A stretch of 41,427 bases of DNA, from NCBI RefSeq assembly GCF_000226255.1, contig NZ_AGFG01000056.1, positions 1-41,427 of the forward strand, given 5' to 3'. Positions within the stretch are counted from its first letter, which is position 1, and each line of letters starts with the position of its first letter. The translations under genes and the position numbers were made by a program. The notes beneath the pieces are model-generated. The model saw nothing but the letters and a program-made list of their open reading frames with translations, searched no databases and was not told where the DNA came from. Of the stretch, positions 7,630 through 16,375 are shown one piece after another. The DNA is from Desulfovibrio sp. A2. GTDB lineage: Bacteria; Desulfobacterota; Desulfovibrionia; Desulfovibrionales; Desulfovibrionaceae.

Positions 7630-7837
7630 GGAAGAAGACGGGCCGGGCGGGCCGGGCGGGGAGGGTGGAGTGGACCCGGAAAGTACGGAATCCGCCACGC
7701 TCCGGTGCGCCCGGTGATCCGGGACGGGGACGGAGGTCCCCGGTGCCCGTCGCGTCCGTCGCGTCCGGCGGGTTCGTCGCGTCTGTCGCATCTGGCTCGC
7801 CCGTCCCGCCCGCCTCGGCGGCGCACTCGCCCTGTCG
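7630..7837. other. Convergent gap with a degenerate 9-bp tandem repeat (7748-7792)
   Basis: Between the ends of the MDR gene and the WYL gene. 7748-7792 contains five 9-nt units: CGTCGCGTC twice, CGGCGGGTT, CGTCGCGTC, TGTCGCATC. A GGGCCGGGCGG repeat lies at 7637-7660. No clear T-run terminator. Related 9-nt units in inverse orientation occur at 11614-11650. Confidence 0.5.
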
Positions 7838-8902
7838 TCAGGAACGGCCCGGCTCTTGTCGGTGGTGGCGCGCGGCGGCCTCGACCCGTTCCGCCAGCAG
7901 GGCTCGCAGTTGGGGCGGGTCCAGCACCGTGGCCAGAGGCCCGAAGGACAGCAGCCAGTCGGCCAGATGGTTCCAGTTCGCGGCGGCCAGGGTCAGGGTG
8001 ACGGAGGCGGCGTCGTGCCCGGTGTGCCCGGCCTCCCTGTTTCCGGCATCGGACGCGGGCTGTTTTCCGCCATCCCGCGCGTTGTCCCGTGTGGCGTCCC
8101 GTGCCCCAATCCGGGGGAAGTCCGGAGTGCTGGCAACACCCATCCACCATTCGCGCCGGGCACGGTCCGCCGCATCCGGGTGAAAGCGCACCGTGGCCCG
8201 CAGTTCCGGGCGGGGCATGTGCTCGCGCACGTAGGCGGGCAGGTCGAAATCGTCGCGCGGGGCAAAGTGTTCGTCCAGCATCACCGTGTGCTGCATGCGG
8301 TCGGTGCGGAAATCGCGCAGCGCCCCGCGCAGCCTGCACCACGCGATCAGGTGCCAGTGGCCCAGATAGCGCAGCAAACCCAGCGGCTCCACCTCGCGCG
8401 GGGCGGCATGGGGTTTGTTGTGCCCCCGGTAATCGAAGCGCAATGGCTGTCTGCGGGTCAGGGCCTTCTGGACGAGAGCAAGGTCAGTCCGGGTGGCGGA
8501 TTCTGGGTCGGGCGCCAGGGCGGTTGCGCCCATGGCCCGGCCAAGGTGCAGCAGTTCCTCGCGCCGGGCCGGGGACAGCACGGTGCGCACCTTCTGCAGG
8601 GCCGATTCCATGTGCGCGGACAGGGTGGGCGCGGCGGCGCGTTCCAGCAGCATGGCGCCGGTGGTCAGCGCCATGGCCTCCTCCTCGGTAAAGTTGACGG
8701 GGGGCAACAGGTAGCCGCGCATGAGCGAATAGCCCACGCCCGCCTCGGCCAGCACGGGCACCCCTGCCTCGGCCAGGGCCTTCATGTCGCGGTAGATGGT
8801 GCGCAGGCTGAGGCCGAAGTGCGCGGCCATGTCGGCGGCGGTGGTGTAGCGGCGCGATTGCAGGAAAAGGATCAGCCCCAGCAGGCGGTCGGTCCGGTTC
8901 AT
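7838..8902 (-). CDS. WYL-domain transcriptional regulator (YafY / DeoR-type HTH)
   Basis: 354 aa. N-terminal winged helix-turn-helix (about 1-60: SRRYTTAADMAAHFGLSLRTIYRDMKAL region), a WYL ligand-sensing domain (about 165-245, with RFDYRG and a GHWHLIAWC segment), and a C-terminal WCX-like part. The WCX region is interrupted at about residues 257-292 by an Arg/Asp/Gly-rich insert not expected in the family. The start ATG follows CAGGAGACACC. It lies 37 nt downstream of hypF on the same strand, so co-transcription is likely, although a functional link to hydrogenase maturation is not evident. It may instead control the adjacent MDR/SnoaL pair (inference). Confidence 0.85.
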   Translation of the reverse strand: MNRTDRLLGLILFLQSRRYTTAADMAAHFGLSLRTIYRDMKALAEAGVPVLAEAGVGYSLMRGYLLPPVNFTEEEAMALTTGAMLLERAAAPTLSAHMESALQKVRTVLSPARREELLHLGRAMGATALAPDPESATRTDLALVQKALTRRQPLRFDYRGHNKPHAAPREVEPLGLLRYLGHWHLIAWCRLRGALRDFRTDRMQHTVMLDEHFAPRDDFDLPAYVREHMPRPELRATVRFHPDAADRARREWWMGVASTPDFPRIGARDATRDNARDGGKQPASDAGNREAGHTGHDAASVTLTLAAANWNHLADWLLSFGPLATVLDPPQLRALLAERVEAAARHHRQEPGRS

Positions 8903-8939
8903 GGTGTCTCCTGCGGGTGGCCCACGGTGTACGGGGGGC

Positions 8940-11489
8940 TTACCCCCGCCCGGCCAGCACCCGGCGCGCCCAGGCGGCCTGGCCCAGCGAGATGCAGCCG
9001 TCGCCGGGGGGCAGTTCCGCGTGGGTCAGCACGGTCAGCCCGCGCGCGGCAAGGGCCTGGGGCAGGTGCACGGACAGGGTAAGGTTCTGCATCACCCCGC
9101 CGGACAGGGCTACCACGGGCACGTCCATCACCCCGGCCACGGCGGCAGCCATGTCGGCAAGGCCTGTCACCAGCCCGGCGTGGAAGCGGCGGGCCACCTC
9201 GCCGGGCGGGGTGCCGCGCGCCCAGTCGTCGTGCACGGCCCGGAACAGCACATGCGTGTCGAGCACCAGCGTGTCGCTGCCGTCACGTGCGCCGCGCAGG
9301 GGGCAGGGGTAGGCGTGGGTGAGGAAGGCGTCGTGGCTGCCGCCATGCGGGATTGACGCATTCCGGTTCGGTGCGTCTTGCGCGTGTTCCAGCCGGACGG
9401 CCGCCTGCCCTTCGTAGGTGATGGCGTCGCACAGGCCCAGCAGGGCGGCCACGGCGTCGAACAGCCGCCCGCAACTGGAGGTGAGCGGGGTGTTCACCCC
9501 CCGTTCCAGCACGCGCGGCAGGAATGCGGCGGCCTGGGCGTGGCGGTGCAGCCACGGCCACGGGCGGCCGCCGTCGCTGCCGGACTCGCGCAGCCCCAGC
9601 AGCCACAGCAGGCCCTGGGCGATGCGCCACGGTTCGCGGATGGCGGCGTCGCCCCCCGGCAGGGGAATGCGGGCCAGCCGACCCAGCCGCTGATGGTCCA
9701 GCTCCACGTTGTCCACGTACAGCAGTTCGCCCCCCCACACCGTGCCGTCCTCGCCGTGGCCCGTGCCGTCCAGGGCAAGGCCCAGAGCCGGGCCGTCGTG
9801 CCGGTTTTCGGCCAACACGGCGTGGATGTGCGCGAAATGGTGTTGCAGGGCCAGCACGGACAGGCCGCTCTGCTCGGCCTCTGCCGTGGTCATGTAGTCG
9901 GGGTGCAGGTCGCGCGCCACGGCCTGCGGGGTCACCTGCAGGATGCGCGGCAGGTGCGCCGCGATTTCGCGGTGAAAGCCCAGGGTTTCGAGGTTGTGCA
10001 TGTCGCCGATGTGCTGGCTGACGAAGGCCTTGTCGCCCCGCGTGACGCACAGGGTGTTCTTGAGCTCCGGCCCCATGGCCAGCACGCACGGGCCGTCGCC
10101 CTCCAGGAACACCGGCCGGGGGGTGAAGCCGCGCGCGCGGCGCAGGAACTGCGGTTGGCCGGTGGCCGGGTTCACCCGCGTCACCGAGTCGTCGGTGCGG
10201 ATCAGGATGTCCCGGTCGTGCAGCAGGAACACGTCGGCGATGGAGGGCAGGCGGCGCAGGGCCTCGCGGTTGCCGAGGCAGATGGGCTCGCCGCCCGCGT
10301 TGCCGGAGGTCATCACCAGCGCGGCCGCACGTCCTTCGGGCAGCAGCGCGCCGTACAGGCGCAGCAGCACGTGGTGCAAGGGCGTGTAGGGCAGCATCAC
10401 CCCCACGAAGGGGGTGTCGGGCGAGACAAGCGGGGAGATGGGCGGCGGGGCCTCGCCCGCTTCTGCAACACCGTCGGATTTCACACGACCGGCCGTTCCG
10501 GCCAATCCGTCCACCAGGCCTACCGCCAATCCGCCAGCCAGCCCGCCTGCCATACCGGGCAGCGCGCGGCACAGCACGATGGGCCGTTCGCGCCCGGCCA
10601 GCAGGGCTTCTTCTTCCGGGGAAACGTGCACGATGCGCCGGGCCGTCGCCAGGTCCGGCACCATGATGGCCAGCGGCTTGTGCGGCCGGTGCTTGCGGCG
10701 GCGCAGTTCGCCCACGGCGGCGTCGCTGGACGCGTCGCAGGCCAGGTGAAACCCGCCCAGCCCCTTCACGGCGGCGATGCGTCCGTCGGCCAGGGCGCGG
10801 GCCAGGGCCTGGATGGCCGGGGTGCCCGTGGGGCGGCCCGCGTCCCGCGCCGCATGGGGGTGCGTTTCGGGCGTGGGGCCCAGCGGCGCGCCGTCCACGT
10901 ACCACACGCGCGGCCCGCACACCGGGCAGGCGTTGGGCTGGGCGTGAAAGCGCCGGTCCAGCGGGTTTTCGTACTCCGCCGCGCATTCCGGGCACAGCGG
11001 AAAGCAGGCCATGGAGGTCTTGTCGCGGTCATAGGGGATGAACCGGGTGATGGTGTAGCGCGGCCCGCAGTTGGTGCAGTTGGTGAAGGGGTACAGGTGG
11101 CGGCGGTTGGCCGGGTCGTTCATGTCGGCCAGGCAGTCGTCGCAGGTGGCCACGTCGGCGCTGATGAGCACCTCGTGCCCGGCCCCGCCGTCGCTGCCGG
11201 CCCCGCTCGCAATGATGCGGAATCCGTCCTCGTCCCGCACCACGGGGATGTCCTCGTGCGTGCACGAGACCACCCGCGCCAGCGGGGGCAGCTTGTGGGC
11301 CAGGTCGTGCCCGAAGGCGGCGACCGATTCCGGCGGCCCCTGCACCTCTATGAACACCCCGGCGGCGGTGTTGCTGACCGTGCCGGTCAGCGCATGGTCG
11401 GCGGCGATGCGGTAGACGAAGGGGCGAAACCCCACCCCCTGGACCTGCCCGGAAACGGTGAACTTGCGGCGCGTGAGAACGTCTGGCAT
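8940..11489 (-). CDS. hypF: HypF carbamoyltransferase, NiFe-hydrogenase maturation
   Basis: 849 aa. Makes thiocarboxamide from carbamoyl phosphate and hands it to HypE for the CN ligands of the NiFe centre; cytoplasmic. Seen in order: acylphosphatase domain (GQVQGVGFRPFVYRIA, 14-29); two zinc-finger pairs CDDC/CTNC (116-119, 138-141) and CPEC/CPVC (166-169, 188-191); YrdC-like domain (VKGLGGFHLACDA 241-253, KHRPHKPLAIMV 266-277); Kae1/HypF-like C-terminal domain (LQHHFAHIHAV 548-558, LDGTGHGEDGTVWGGEL 573-589, ALSGGVMQN 794-802). Odd: a Gly/Leu/Ala-rich insert at about 312-350 inside the YrdC-like domain, and a second insert near 703-740. The length exceeds the usual ~750-770 aa. The start is the ATG of MPDVLTRRKF; the frame continues upstream 72 codons but without family sequence. 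The ribosome site is weak. Confidence 0.95.
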   Translation of the reverse strand: MPDVLTRRKFTVSGQVQGVGFRPFVYRIAADHALTGTVSNTAAGVFIEVQGPPESVAAFGHDLAHKLPPLARVVSCTHEDIPVVRDEDGFRIIASGAGSDGGAGHEVLISADVATCDDCLADMNDPANRRHLYPFTNCTNCGPRYTITRFIPYDRDKTSMACFPLCPECAAEYENPLDRRFHAQPNACPVCGPRVWYVDGAPLGPTPETHPHAARDAGRPTGTPAIQALARALADGRIAAVKGLGGFHLACDASSDAAVGELRRRKHRPHKPLAIMVPDLATARRIVHVSPEEEALLAGRERPIVLCRALPGMAGGLAGGLAVGLVDGLAGTAGRVKSDGVAEAGEAPPPISPLVSPDTPFVGVMLPYTPLHHVLLRLYGALLPEGRAAALVMTSGNAGGEPICLGNREALRRLPSIADVFLLHDRDILIRTDDSVTRVNPATGQPQFLRRARGFTPRPVFLEGDGPCVLAMGPELKNTLCVTRGDKAFVSQHIGDMHNLETLGFHREIAAHLPRILQVTPQAVARDLHPDYMTTAEAEQSGLSVLALQHHFAHIHAVLAENRHDGPALGLALDGTGHGEDGTVWGGELLYVDNVELDHQRLGRLARIPLPGGDAAIREPWRIAQGLLWLLGLRESGSDGGRPWPWLHRHAQAAAFLPRVLERGVNTPLTSSCGRLFDAVAALLGLCDAITYEGQAAVRLEHAQDAPNRNASIPHGGSHDAFLTHAYPCPLRGARDGSDTLVLDTHVLFRAVHDDWARGTPPGEVARRFHAGLVTGLADMAAAVAGVMDVPVVALSGGVMQNLTLSVHLPQALAARGLTVLTHAELPPGDGCISLGQAAWARRVLAGRG

Positions 11490-12106
11490 GCGGCGACCAT
11501 AGCGGAAGACCCGGTGGGTGAAAAGACGTGCGGCGGTATGGACCGCCAGGCCCGCAAGGACCGCAACGACCGCGAACAACGGGCCTGCCGCCCTTGCCGT
11601 ACCGGCTCCGTCCGGTGACCCGGGTGACGCGGGCGACGCGTGGCGACGCGCGCCATGTCGGCCGCGCACTGCCGCGCCCGCACCCGTTACGGTGCGTGCC
11701 TCCATAACGCGGTTGTCATGGGGGCGGCGCTCTTATAATGTGCCGCAACGGTCGCGCCGTTTCCGCGCGCCGCGGTCACTTTGCGTCACGTGACCCTGGC
11801 CGTTCCGGGGGGCGGCGCGGCCGGGCTCCCCCACACGGTGGGAGCGGGGGCGCGTGGTCCGCGTGGTCCCCGGGGTCCGTTTGGTTCGGGCGGGTGCTGT
11901 TCGCGCGCGCAGTCCGGGGCATTTCCCTTGTACAGCGTGCGCCGGTCGGATAGGTAGAACGATTCCCGCCACATTCAGTCGCAGGAACGGCGGCGCAGGC
12001 AGCGCCGCCCGTCCCGAGGGCGCGGGCGAGGCCGTGTTTCGCCGCCGGATATCGCCATGGGCCGCCAGGGGACGCGTTGCAAAATCAATCGCTGCAAGGA
12101 GGAGCC
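11490..12106. other. Long divergent intergenic region (617 nt)
   Basis: Between hypF (minus) and the XRE-cupin gene (plus). Holds 9-nt repeats at 11614-11650 (GGTGACCCG, GGTGACGCG, GGCGACGCG twice) and at 11852-11878 (GCGTGGTCC twice, CCGGGGTCC), a TATAAT promoter at 11713-11739, a perfect palindrome GTCACGTGAC at 11785-11794, and a hairpin around GCTCCC...GGGAGC (11825-11845). I see no convincing small gene. Confidence 0.5.
11713..11739 (+). promoter_or_regulatory. Candidate promoter with consensus -10, upstream of the XRE-cupin gene
   Basis: TTGTCA (11713-11718), 15-nt spacer, TATAAT (11734-11739). The -10 is perfect; the spacer is short. It would give a leader of about 360 nt before the ATG at 12107. 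The palindrome GTCACGTGAC lies about 45 nt downstream and could be an operator. Confidence 0.45.
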
Positions 12107-12673
12107 ATGGGCGCTGACAAGCTTGGCGCGCGCGTGCGCAAGTACAGGGAAGACCGCAGCCTGACCCGCGAGGAACTCGCGGATGCGGCCGGTCTGAAGA
12201 CGGAATTCATCGCCGCCCTCGAGGACGACAACCTGTATCCGTCCATCGGGCCGCTACAGAAGCTGGCCCGCGCCCTGAACGTACGCCTTGGCACCTTCAT
12301 GGACGACGCGGTGAGCCGCGACCCCATCGTGAGCCGCCAGGGCGACCGTGAGGCGGACCTGACCATGCAGAAGGCGCGCAACAAGTGCGCGGCCTTCCGC
12401 TTCCACTCGCTGGGCAAGGGCAAGAGCGACCGGAACATGGAGCCGTTCTTCATCGAGATCTGTCCGGAGCCCGTGGAGGACCGCAAGCTGTCCTCGCACC
12501 AGGGCGAGGAATTCATCCTGGTGAACAAGGGCACCATCCGCGTCGTGTACGGCAAGGAAGAGCACGTGCTCGGACCGGGCGACTCCATCTACTACAACTC
12601 CATCGTGCCCCACTACGTGGGCGCCGAAGGGGAGACCCCGGCCGAGATCTACGCCGTCATCTACTATCCCTAG
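12107..12673 (+). CDS. XRE-family regulator with C-terminal cupin domain
   Basis: 188 aa. Helix-turn-helix_3 domain at about 6-62 (GARVRKYREDRSLTREELAD, GLKTEFIAALEDDNLYPSI) followed by a cupin_2 sensor domain at about 110-186 with HQGEEFILV (131-139), LGPGDSIYYNS (155-165) and a late His (169). Small-molecule-sensing DNA-binding proteins of this architecture often regulate the adjacent metabolic gene. Start: ATG after a perfect AAGGAGGAG; an in-frame start 30 nt earlier is less well placed. The acyl-CoA ligase follows after 13 nt, so the two are translationally close and almost certainly one operon; likely an autoregulated ligand-responsive pair (inference). Confidence 0.88.
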   Translation: MGADKLGARVRKYREDRSLTREELADAAGLKTEFIAALEDDNLYPSIGPLQKLARALNVRLGTFMDDAVSRDPIVSRQGDREADLTMQKARNKCAAFRFHSLGKGKSDRNMEPFFIEICPEPVEDRKLSSHQGEEFILVNKGTIRVVYGKEEHVLGPGDSIYYNSIVPHYVGAEGETPAEIYAVIYYP

Positions 12674-12686
12674 GAGTGGAAGGGGC

Positions 12687-14339
12687 ATGGACGAATTCAC
12701 AGTGCGCGAACGCACCCTCGGCCAGATTCTGGACGAGACCGTCGCCAAGTATCCGGACAACGACGCGGTCATCTACGTGGACCGCGACTACAGGCAGACC
12801 TACCGCCAGTTCGCGGAGGTGGTGGACGACCTGGCCAAGGGGCTGATGGCCCTTGGCGTGCAGCATGGCGAAAAGGTGGCCGTGTGGGCCACCAACGTGC
12901 CCTACTGGGTGGCGCTGCAGTTCGCCACGGCCAAGATGGGGGCCATCCTGCTCACGGTGAACACCAACTACCGCGAGCACGAGATACGCTACCTGCTCAC
13001 CCAGTCGGAGTGCGAGAACCTGTTCATCATCGACGGGTTCCGCGACCACGACTACGTGCAGACCATCTACAACATGATCCCCGAGCTGAAGACGCAGCCG
13101 CGCGGGCAGTTGCGCTGCCCCACGCTGCCGCATCTCAAGCGGGTGATGTTCCTGGGCGCGGAAAAGCACCGGGGCATGTATTCCGTGCCCGAGATCATGA
13201 GCATGTCGGCCATGGTCTCGGACGAGGAATACGCCGAGCGCCAGCGCGCGCTTTCCCCGCACGACGTGGTGAACATGCAGTACACCTCGGGCACCACCGG
13301 GTTTCCCAAGGGGGTCATGCTCACCCACGTGAACATCGGCAACAACGGGTACTGGATCGGCAAGAACCAGCACTTCACCGAGAAGGACCGGGTGTGCCTG
13401 CCGGTGCCGCTGTTCCACTGCTTCGGCTGCGTGCTGGGGGTGCTGGCCGCCATCAACCACGGGGCCGCGCTGGTGATCCTGGAAAGCTTCAGCCCCATGC
13501 ACGTCATGGCCTCCGTGGACCAGGAAAAGTGCACCGCCCTGTACGGGGTGCCCACCATGTTCCTGGCCGTGCTGGAGCACAAGCTGTTCGAGCGGTTCGA
13601 CTTCAGCTCGCTGCGCACCGGCATCATGGCCGGTTCGGTCTGCCCGGAACCTTTGATGCGCCGGGTGGTCGAGAAGATGTACATGCGCGAGATCACCATC
13701 TGCTACGGCCTTACCGAAGGTTCGCCGGTGATGACCCAGAGCCTGGTCACCGACCCCTTCGAGCGCCGCGTGCAGACCGTGGGCCGGGCCATGCCGTGCA
13801 TCGAGGTGCGCATCGTGGACCCGGAAACCAACCAGGAAGTGCCTCGCGGCACCCAGGGCGAGGTGGTCTGCCGGGGCTACAACGTGATGAAGGGCTACTA
13901 CAACATGCCCGAAGCCACGGCCGCCGCCATCGATGCCGATGGTTGGCTGCATTCCGGCGACCTTGGCGTCATGGACGAGGAAGGCTACGTGGTCATCACC
14001 GGCCGCATCAAGGACATGATCATCCGGGGCGGCGAGAACATCTACCCCCGCGAGATCGAAGAGTTCCTCTACGGCATGGACGGCGTGCAGGACGTGCAGG
14101 TGGTGGGCGTGGCCAGCCGCAAGTACGGCGAGGAAGTGGGCGCGTTCATCATTCCCAAGCCGGGCGTGGAACTGGCCCCCGAAGACGTGCGCGACTACTG
14201 CCGGGGACGCATAGCCTGGCACAAGGTGCCGCGTTACATCAGCTTCATCGACGCCTATCCCATGACCGCCAGCGGCAAGATCCAGAAGTTCAAGCTGCGC
14301 GAGATGGCGGCGGAATTGTTTCCCGAAGCCATGAAATAG
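12687..14339 (+). CDS. AMP-binding acyl-CoA synthetase (ANL superfamily)
   Basis: 550 aa, full length. Activates a carboxylic acid with ATP to an acyl-adenylate and transfers it to CoA. Seen: P-loop-like A3 motif YTSGTTGFPKG (199-209), A5 GLTEGSP (341-347), A7-type WLHSGDLG (420-427), A8 GRIKDMIIRGGENIYP (439-454), and A10 catalytic lysine K531 in MTASGKIQK. Closest in style to medium/long-chain fatty-acyl-CoA ligases (FadD/AcsA-like); the acid cannot be read from sequence. ATG start with AAGGGG 4 nt upstream, 13 nt after the XRE-cupin stop codon. A 13-bp hairpin follows 84 nt after the stop codon. Confidence 0.92.
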   Translation: MDEFTVRERTLGQILDETVAKYPDNDAVIYVDRDYRQTYRQFAEVVDDLAKGLMALGVQHGEKVAVWATNVPYWVALQFATAKMGAILLTVNTNYREHEIRYLLTQSECENLFIIDGFRDHDYVQTIYNMIPELKTQPRGQLRCPTLPHLKRVMFLGAEKHRGMYSVPEIMSMSAMVSDEEYAERQRALSPHDVVNMQYTSGTTGFPKGVMLTHVNIGNNGYWIGKNQHFTEKDRVCLPVPLFHCFGCVLGVLAAINHGAALVILESFSPMHVMASVDQEKCTALYGVPTMFLAVLEHKLFERFDFSSLRTGIMAGSVCPEPLMRRVVEKMYMREITICYGLTEGSPVMTQSLVTDPFERRVQTVGRAMPCIEVRIVDPETNQEVPRGTQGEVVCRGYNVMKGYYNMPEATAAAIDADGWLHSGDLGVMDEEGYVVITGRIKDMIIRGGENIYPREIEEFLYGMDGVQDVQVVGVASRKYGEEVGAFIIPKPGVELAPEDVRDYCRGRIAWHKVPRYISFIDAYPMTASGKIQKFKLREMAAELFPEAMK

Positions 14340-14635
14340 GGCCTCGAACGGCCTTTTCGTCCGTTGTCTGCGGCGCAACGTAGCCGGACGACGGGCGGGA
14401 AACATCCAAGCATGCATCGGCAGCGCCCCCGAAGCCTCGGCTTCGGGGGCGCATTGCGTGGGGTGGGCACGCTTGATTTCCGGCGCGGTTCCACGCACAG
14501 TAACAATGACCTTCAAAGCATACCCGGCCAGGGGCGTGATTTTTCGTCCGTCGGCCGTGGCCGCCCCCGCGCGCCAGGTGCGGTGCGGGGCACGCAACGA
14601 ACTGCGCAGCGGGCTGCGCACCAAGAGAGAGCCGC
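14340..14635 (+). other. Intergenic gap with a terminator, otherwise nothing clear
   Basis: 296 nt between the ligase and the flavoprotein gene. It holds the hairpin at 14423-14452. No -35/-10 pair of acceptable spacing was found for the flavoprotein gene, although AACAATGACC and other AT-rich words occur at 14500-14520. Confidence 0.5.
14423..14452 (+). terminator. Stem-loop after the acyl-CoA ligase gene
   Basis: GCGCCCCCGAAGC (14423-14435), loop CTCG, GCTTCGGGGGCGC (14440-14452): a perfect 13-bp stem. The following sequence is CATTGCG, with no T-run, so it is either a Rho-assisted or an mRNA 3'-end stabilising structure. Confidence 0.6.
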
Positions 14636-16174
14636 ATGTCGCTGGAAGCGGATGTCCTTGTGGCAGGGGCCGGGTTCGCCGGGTTGCGCGCCGCCATCGC
14701 CGCCGCCGTTTCGGGGCGGGGACTACGCGTCATCGTGGTGGCCCCGCACGAGGGACCGGGCGGCTCGTCGTTCGCGGGGCATGCAGGCTCGCTGGGCGTG
14801 CTGGCCCCGGACAGCGACGAGGAACGCGACGCCATTTTCGAGCGCGCCCTGACCATCGCCCACCCCGGCACGGCGGATCCGGCCCTGGTGCGCCTGCTGT
14901 TGGAGCAGGGCGAGGCGCGCCTGCGCGAATTGTCCGAATGGGGCGTGCCCCTGGCCACCGGGCGGAGGGGCGAGCGGTTGCGCCGCGTCGCCTGCTTTCT
15001 GCCCGAAATGGCCGTGGCCGCCGTGATTCCCGATTGCGTGGCCGCCCACGCGGCCCTGATGCGCGTGGCCCTGGCCGCCGGGGTGGAGGTGCTGCCGGGG
15101 TTCACCCTGGCGGCGCTGGGCGTGGAGGGCGGCCCCCCCGGCAGCGCGCTGTGCCTCGACGCCTTCGGCGGGGTGGTGCCGGTGCGCGCCCGGTCCGTGG
15201 TGCTGGCCGTTGGCGGCCCCGCCGCGCTGTTCGCCGGTGACGTTTCCGCCCTTGCACGAACCGGCGCGGGCCAGACGGATGCCGGGCAGACCGGCGCGGG
15301 GCTGGGCCTTGCGCGTTCTTGCGGGGCGCGCACGGGCAATGCCTCGTTCCTGCAGTTCCTGTGGTATGAGGGGGCGCAGCCCTTCGCCTTCTTGCCGGAA
15401 CGGGCGCATGAACTGGAAGTGGCCGGGCTGGACGGCGTGCCCGCCCCGCTGCCGCGCGCACTGCGCGAGCACGTGGCCGCTCGCGCCACGCACGCGCCGT
15501 GGGGATGGGGCCTGCCGGACGCCGCGCTGGACGCCTACCTGCTGTCGTTGATGACCCCGGCCGGGGTGGTGCCGGTGCGCTACCGGGGCGAGCGGGAGCC
15601 GCGCCTGCTGTCGCTCATGGCCCATGCGGGCAACGGCGGCGCGCTCATCGACGGGGACGGGCGGACCACCGTTCCGGGGCTGTTCGCGTGCGGCGAATGC
15701 GCCACCGGCATGCACGGGGCCAATCGCATCGGCGGGGCCATGGTGCTGGCCGCGCAGGTGTTCGGCCACCGGGCGGGCATCGCGGCGGCCCTGCACGCGC
15801 ACTCCGCGCTGCTGCCCCCGCCGCCCGGCGTTCCCGAGGGCACGGAGCGCCAGCCTTCCCACCATCCCCTGCGCCTGCGCGAAGCCATGCAACGCAACTG
15901 CCTGCCGGGCTTTCCCGGCGAGGCGCTGTCGGCCGCGCGGCCAAGTGGCGCCGGTGGGGCCGCGACATCCGTGGCGTCTTTTATCTCCGGGGCAGAGCGG
16001 CAACGCCGGGAACTGGAACTTTTCGTGGAGCGGCTGAAGGCCCTGCTCCTGCTGCCCGCCGTGGATATGCTGGACCGTGTCCGCGTGCTCTCCGCCCTGA
16101 CCGTGGCGGAACACCGTTTGCGCCGTCTGCGCGCCGAGTGCGCGGCTGCGGTCGCGGCCGTGTCGCCCGCGTGA
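14636..16174 (+). CDS. FAD-dependent oxidoreductase of the fumarate reductase / L-aspartate oxidase flavoprotein family
   Basis: 512 aa. Seen: N-terminal dinucleotide motif VLVAGAGFAGL (7-17); GSSFAGHAG near 43-51; HAGNGG (330-335), spaced like the substrate His of HYTMGG in SdhA/FrdA; GLFACGECATGMHGANRIGG (348-367), the conserved FAD/substrate Arg block. This places it in the SdhA/FrdA/NadB superfamily, but the usual SLLE that follows HGANRLGGN is replaced by MVLAAQ, and the SdhA-type C-terminal domain is only partly recognisable (about 410-505). Oddity: residues 207-225 carry a small duplicated GAGQTDAGQTGAG insert where relatives have a short TGDG loop. The start ATG follows AGAGAGAGCCGC. 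No Fe-S or membrane partner lies nearby. Function unassigned; a soluble 2-oxoacid or amino-acid oxidase/reductase is possible. Confidence 0.75.
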   Translation: MSLEADVLVAGAGFAGLRAAIAAAVSGRGLRVIVVAPHEGPGGSSFAGHAGSLGVLAPDSDEERDAIFERALTIAHPGTADPALVRLLLEQGEARLRELSEWGVPLATGRRGERLRRVACFLPEMAVAAVIPDCVAAHAALMRVALAAGVEVLPGFTLAALGVEGGPPGSALCLDAFGGVVPVRARSVVLAVGGPAALFAGDVSALARTGAGQTDAGQTGAGLGLARSCGARTGNASFLQFLWYEGAQPFAFLPERAHELEVAGLDGVPAPLPRALREHVAARATHAPWGWGLPDAALDAYLLSLMTPAGVVPVRYRGEREPRLLSLMAHAGNGGALIDGDGRTTVPGLFACGECATGMHGANRIGGAMVLAAQVFGHRAGIAAALHAHSALLPPPPGVPEGTERQPSHHPLRLREAMQRNCLPGFPGEALSAARPSGAGGAATSVASFISGAERQRRELELFVERLKALLLLPAVDMLDRVRVLSALTVAEHRLRRLRAECAAAVAAVSPA

Positions 16175-16375
16175 ACGTGGGGCGTCCCGGCCCGCTCTCT
16201 CCGCCTCCGCTTTCGTCCGACCTCGCCACCTTCCCGTCCCGCCCCGGATTTTTTTTCATCTCCCTTCATGCATCCGGCGCGCGGCACGCATCCAGGCCGT
16301 ATCCTGTGCGGTTTCGCACTGGAAGGCCTCGTTCCATGCCGTCCCTGCCAGCCGACCGTCGGCGCGCAAAACAGC

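Noticed and set aside
11490..11705. N-terminal extension of HypF by 72 codons
   Set aside because: HypF starts with the acylphosphatase domain right after the chosen ATG; the upstream frame is Arg/Ala/Gly-rich intergenic sequence holding 9-nt repeats.
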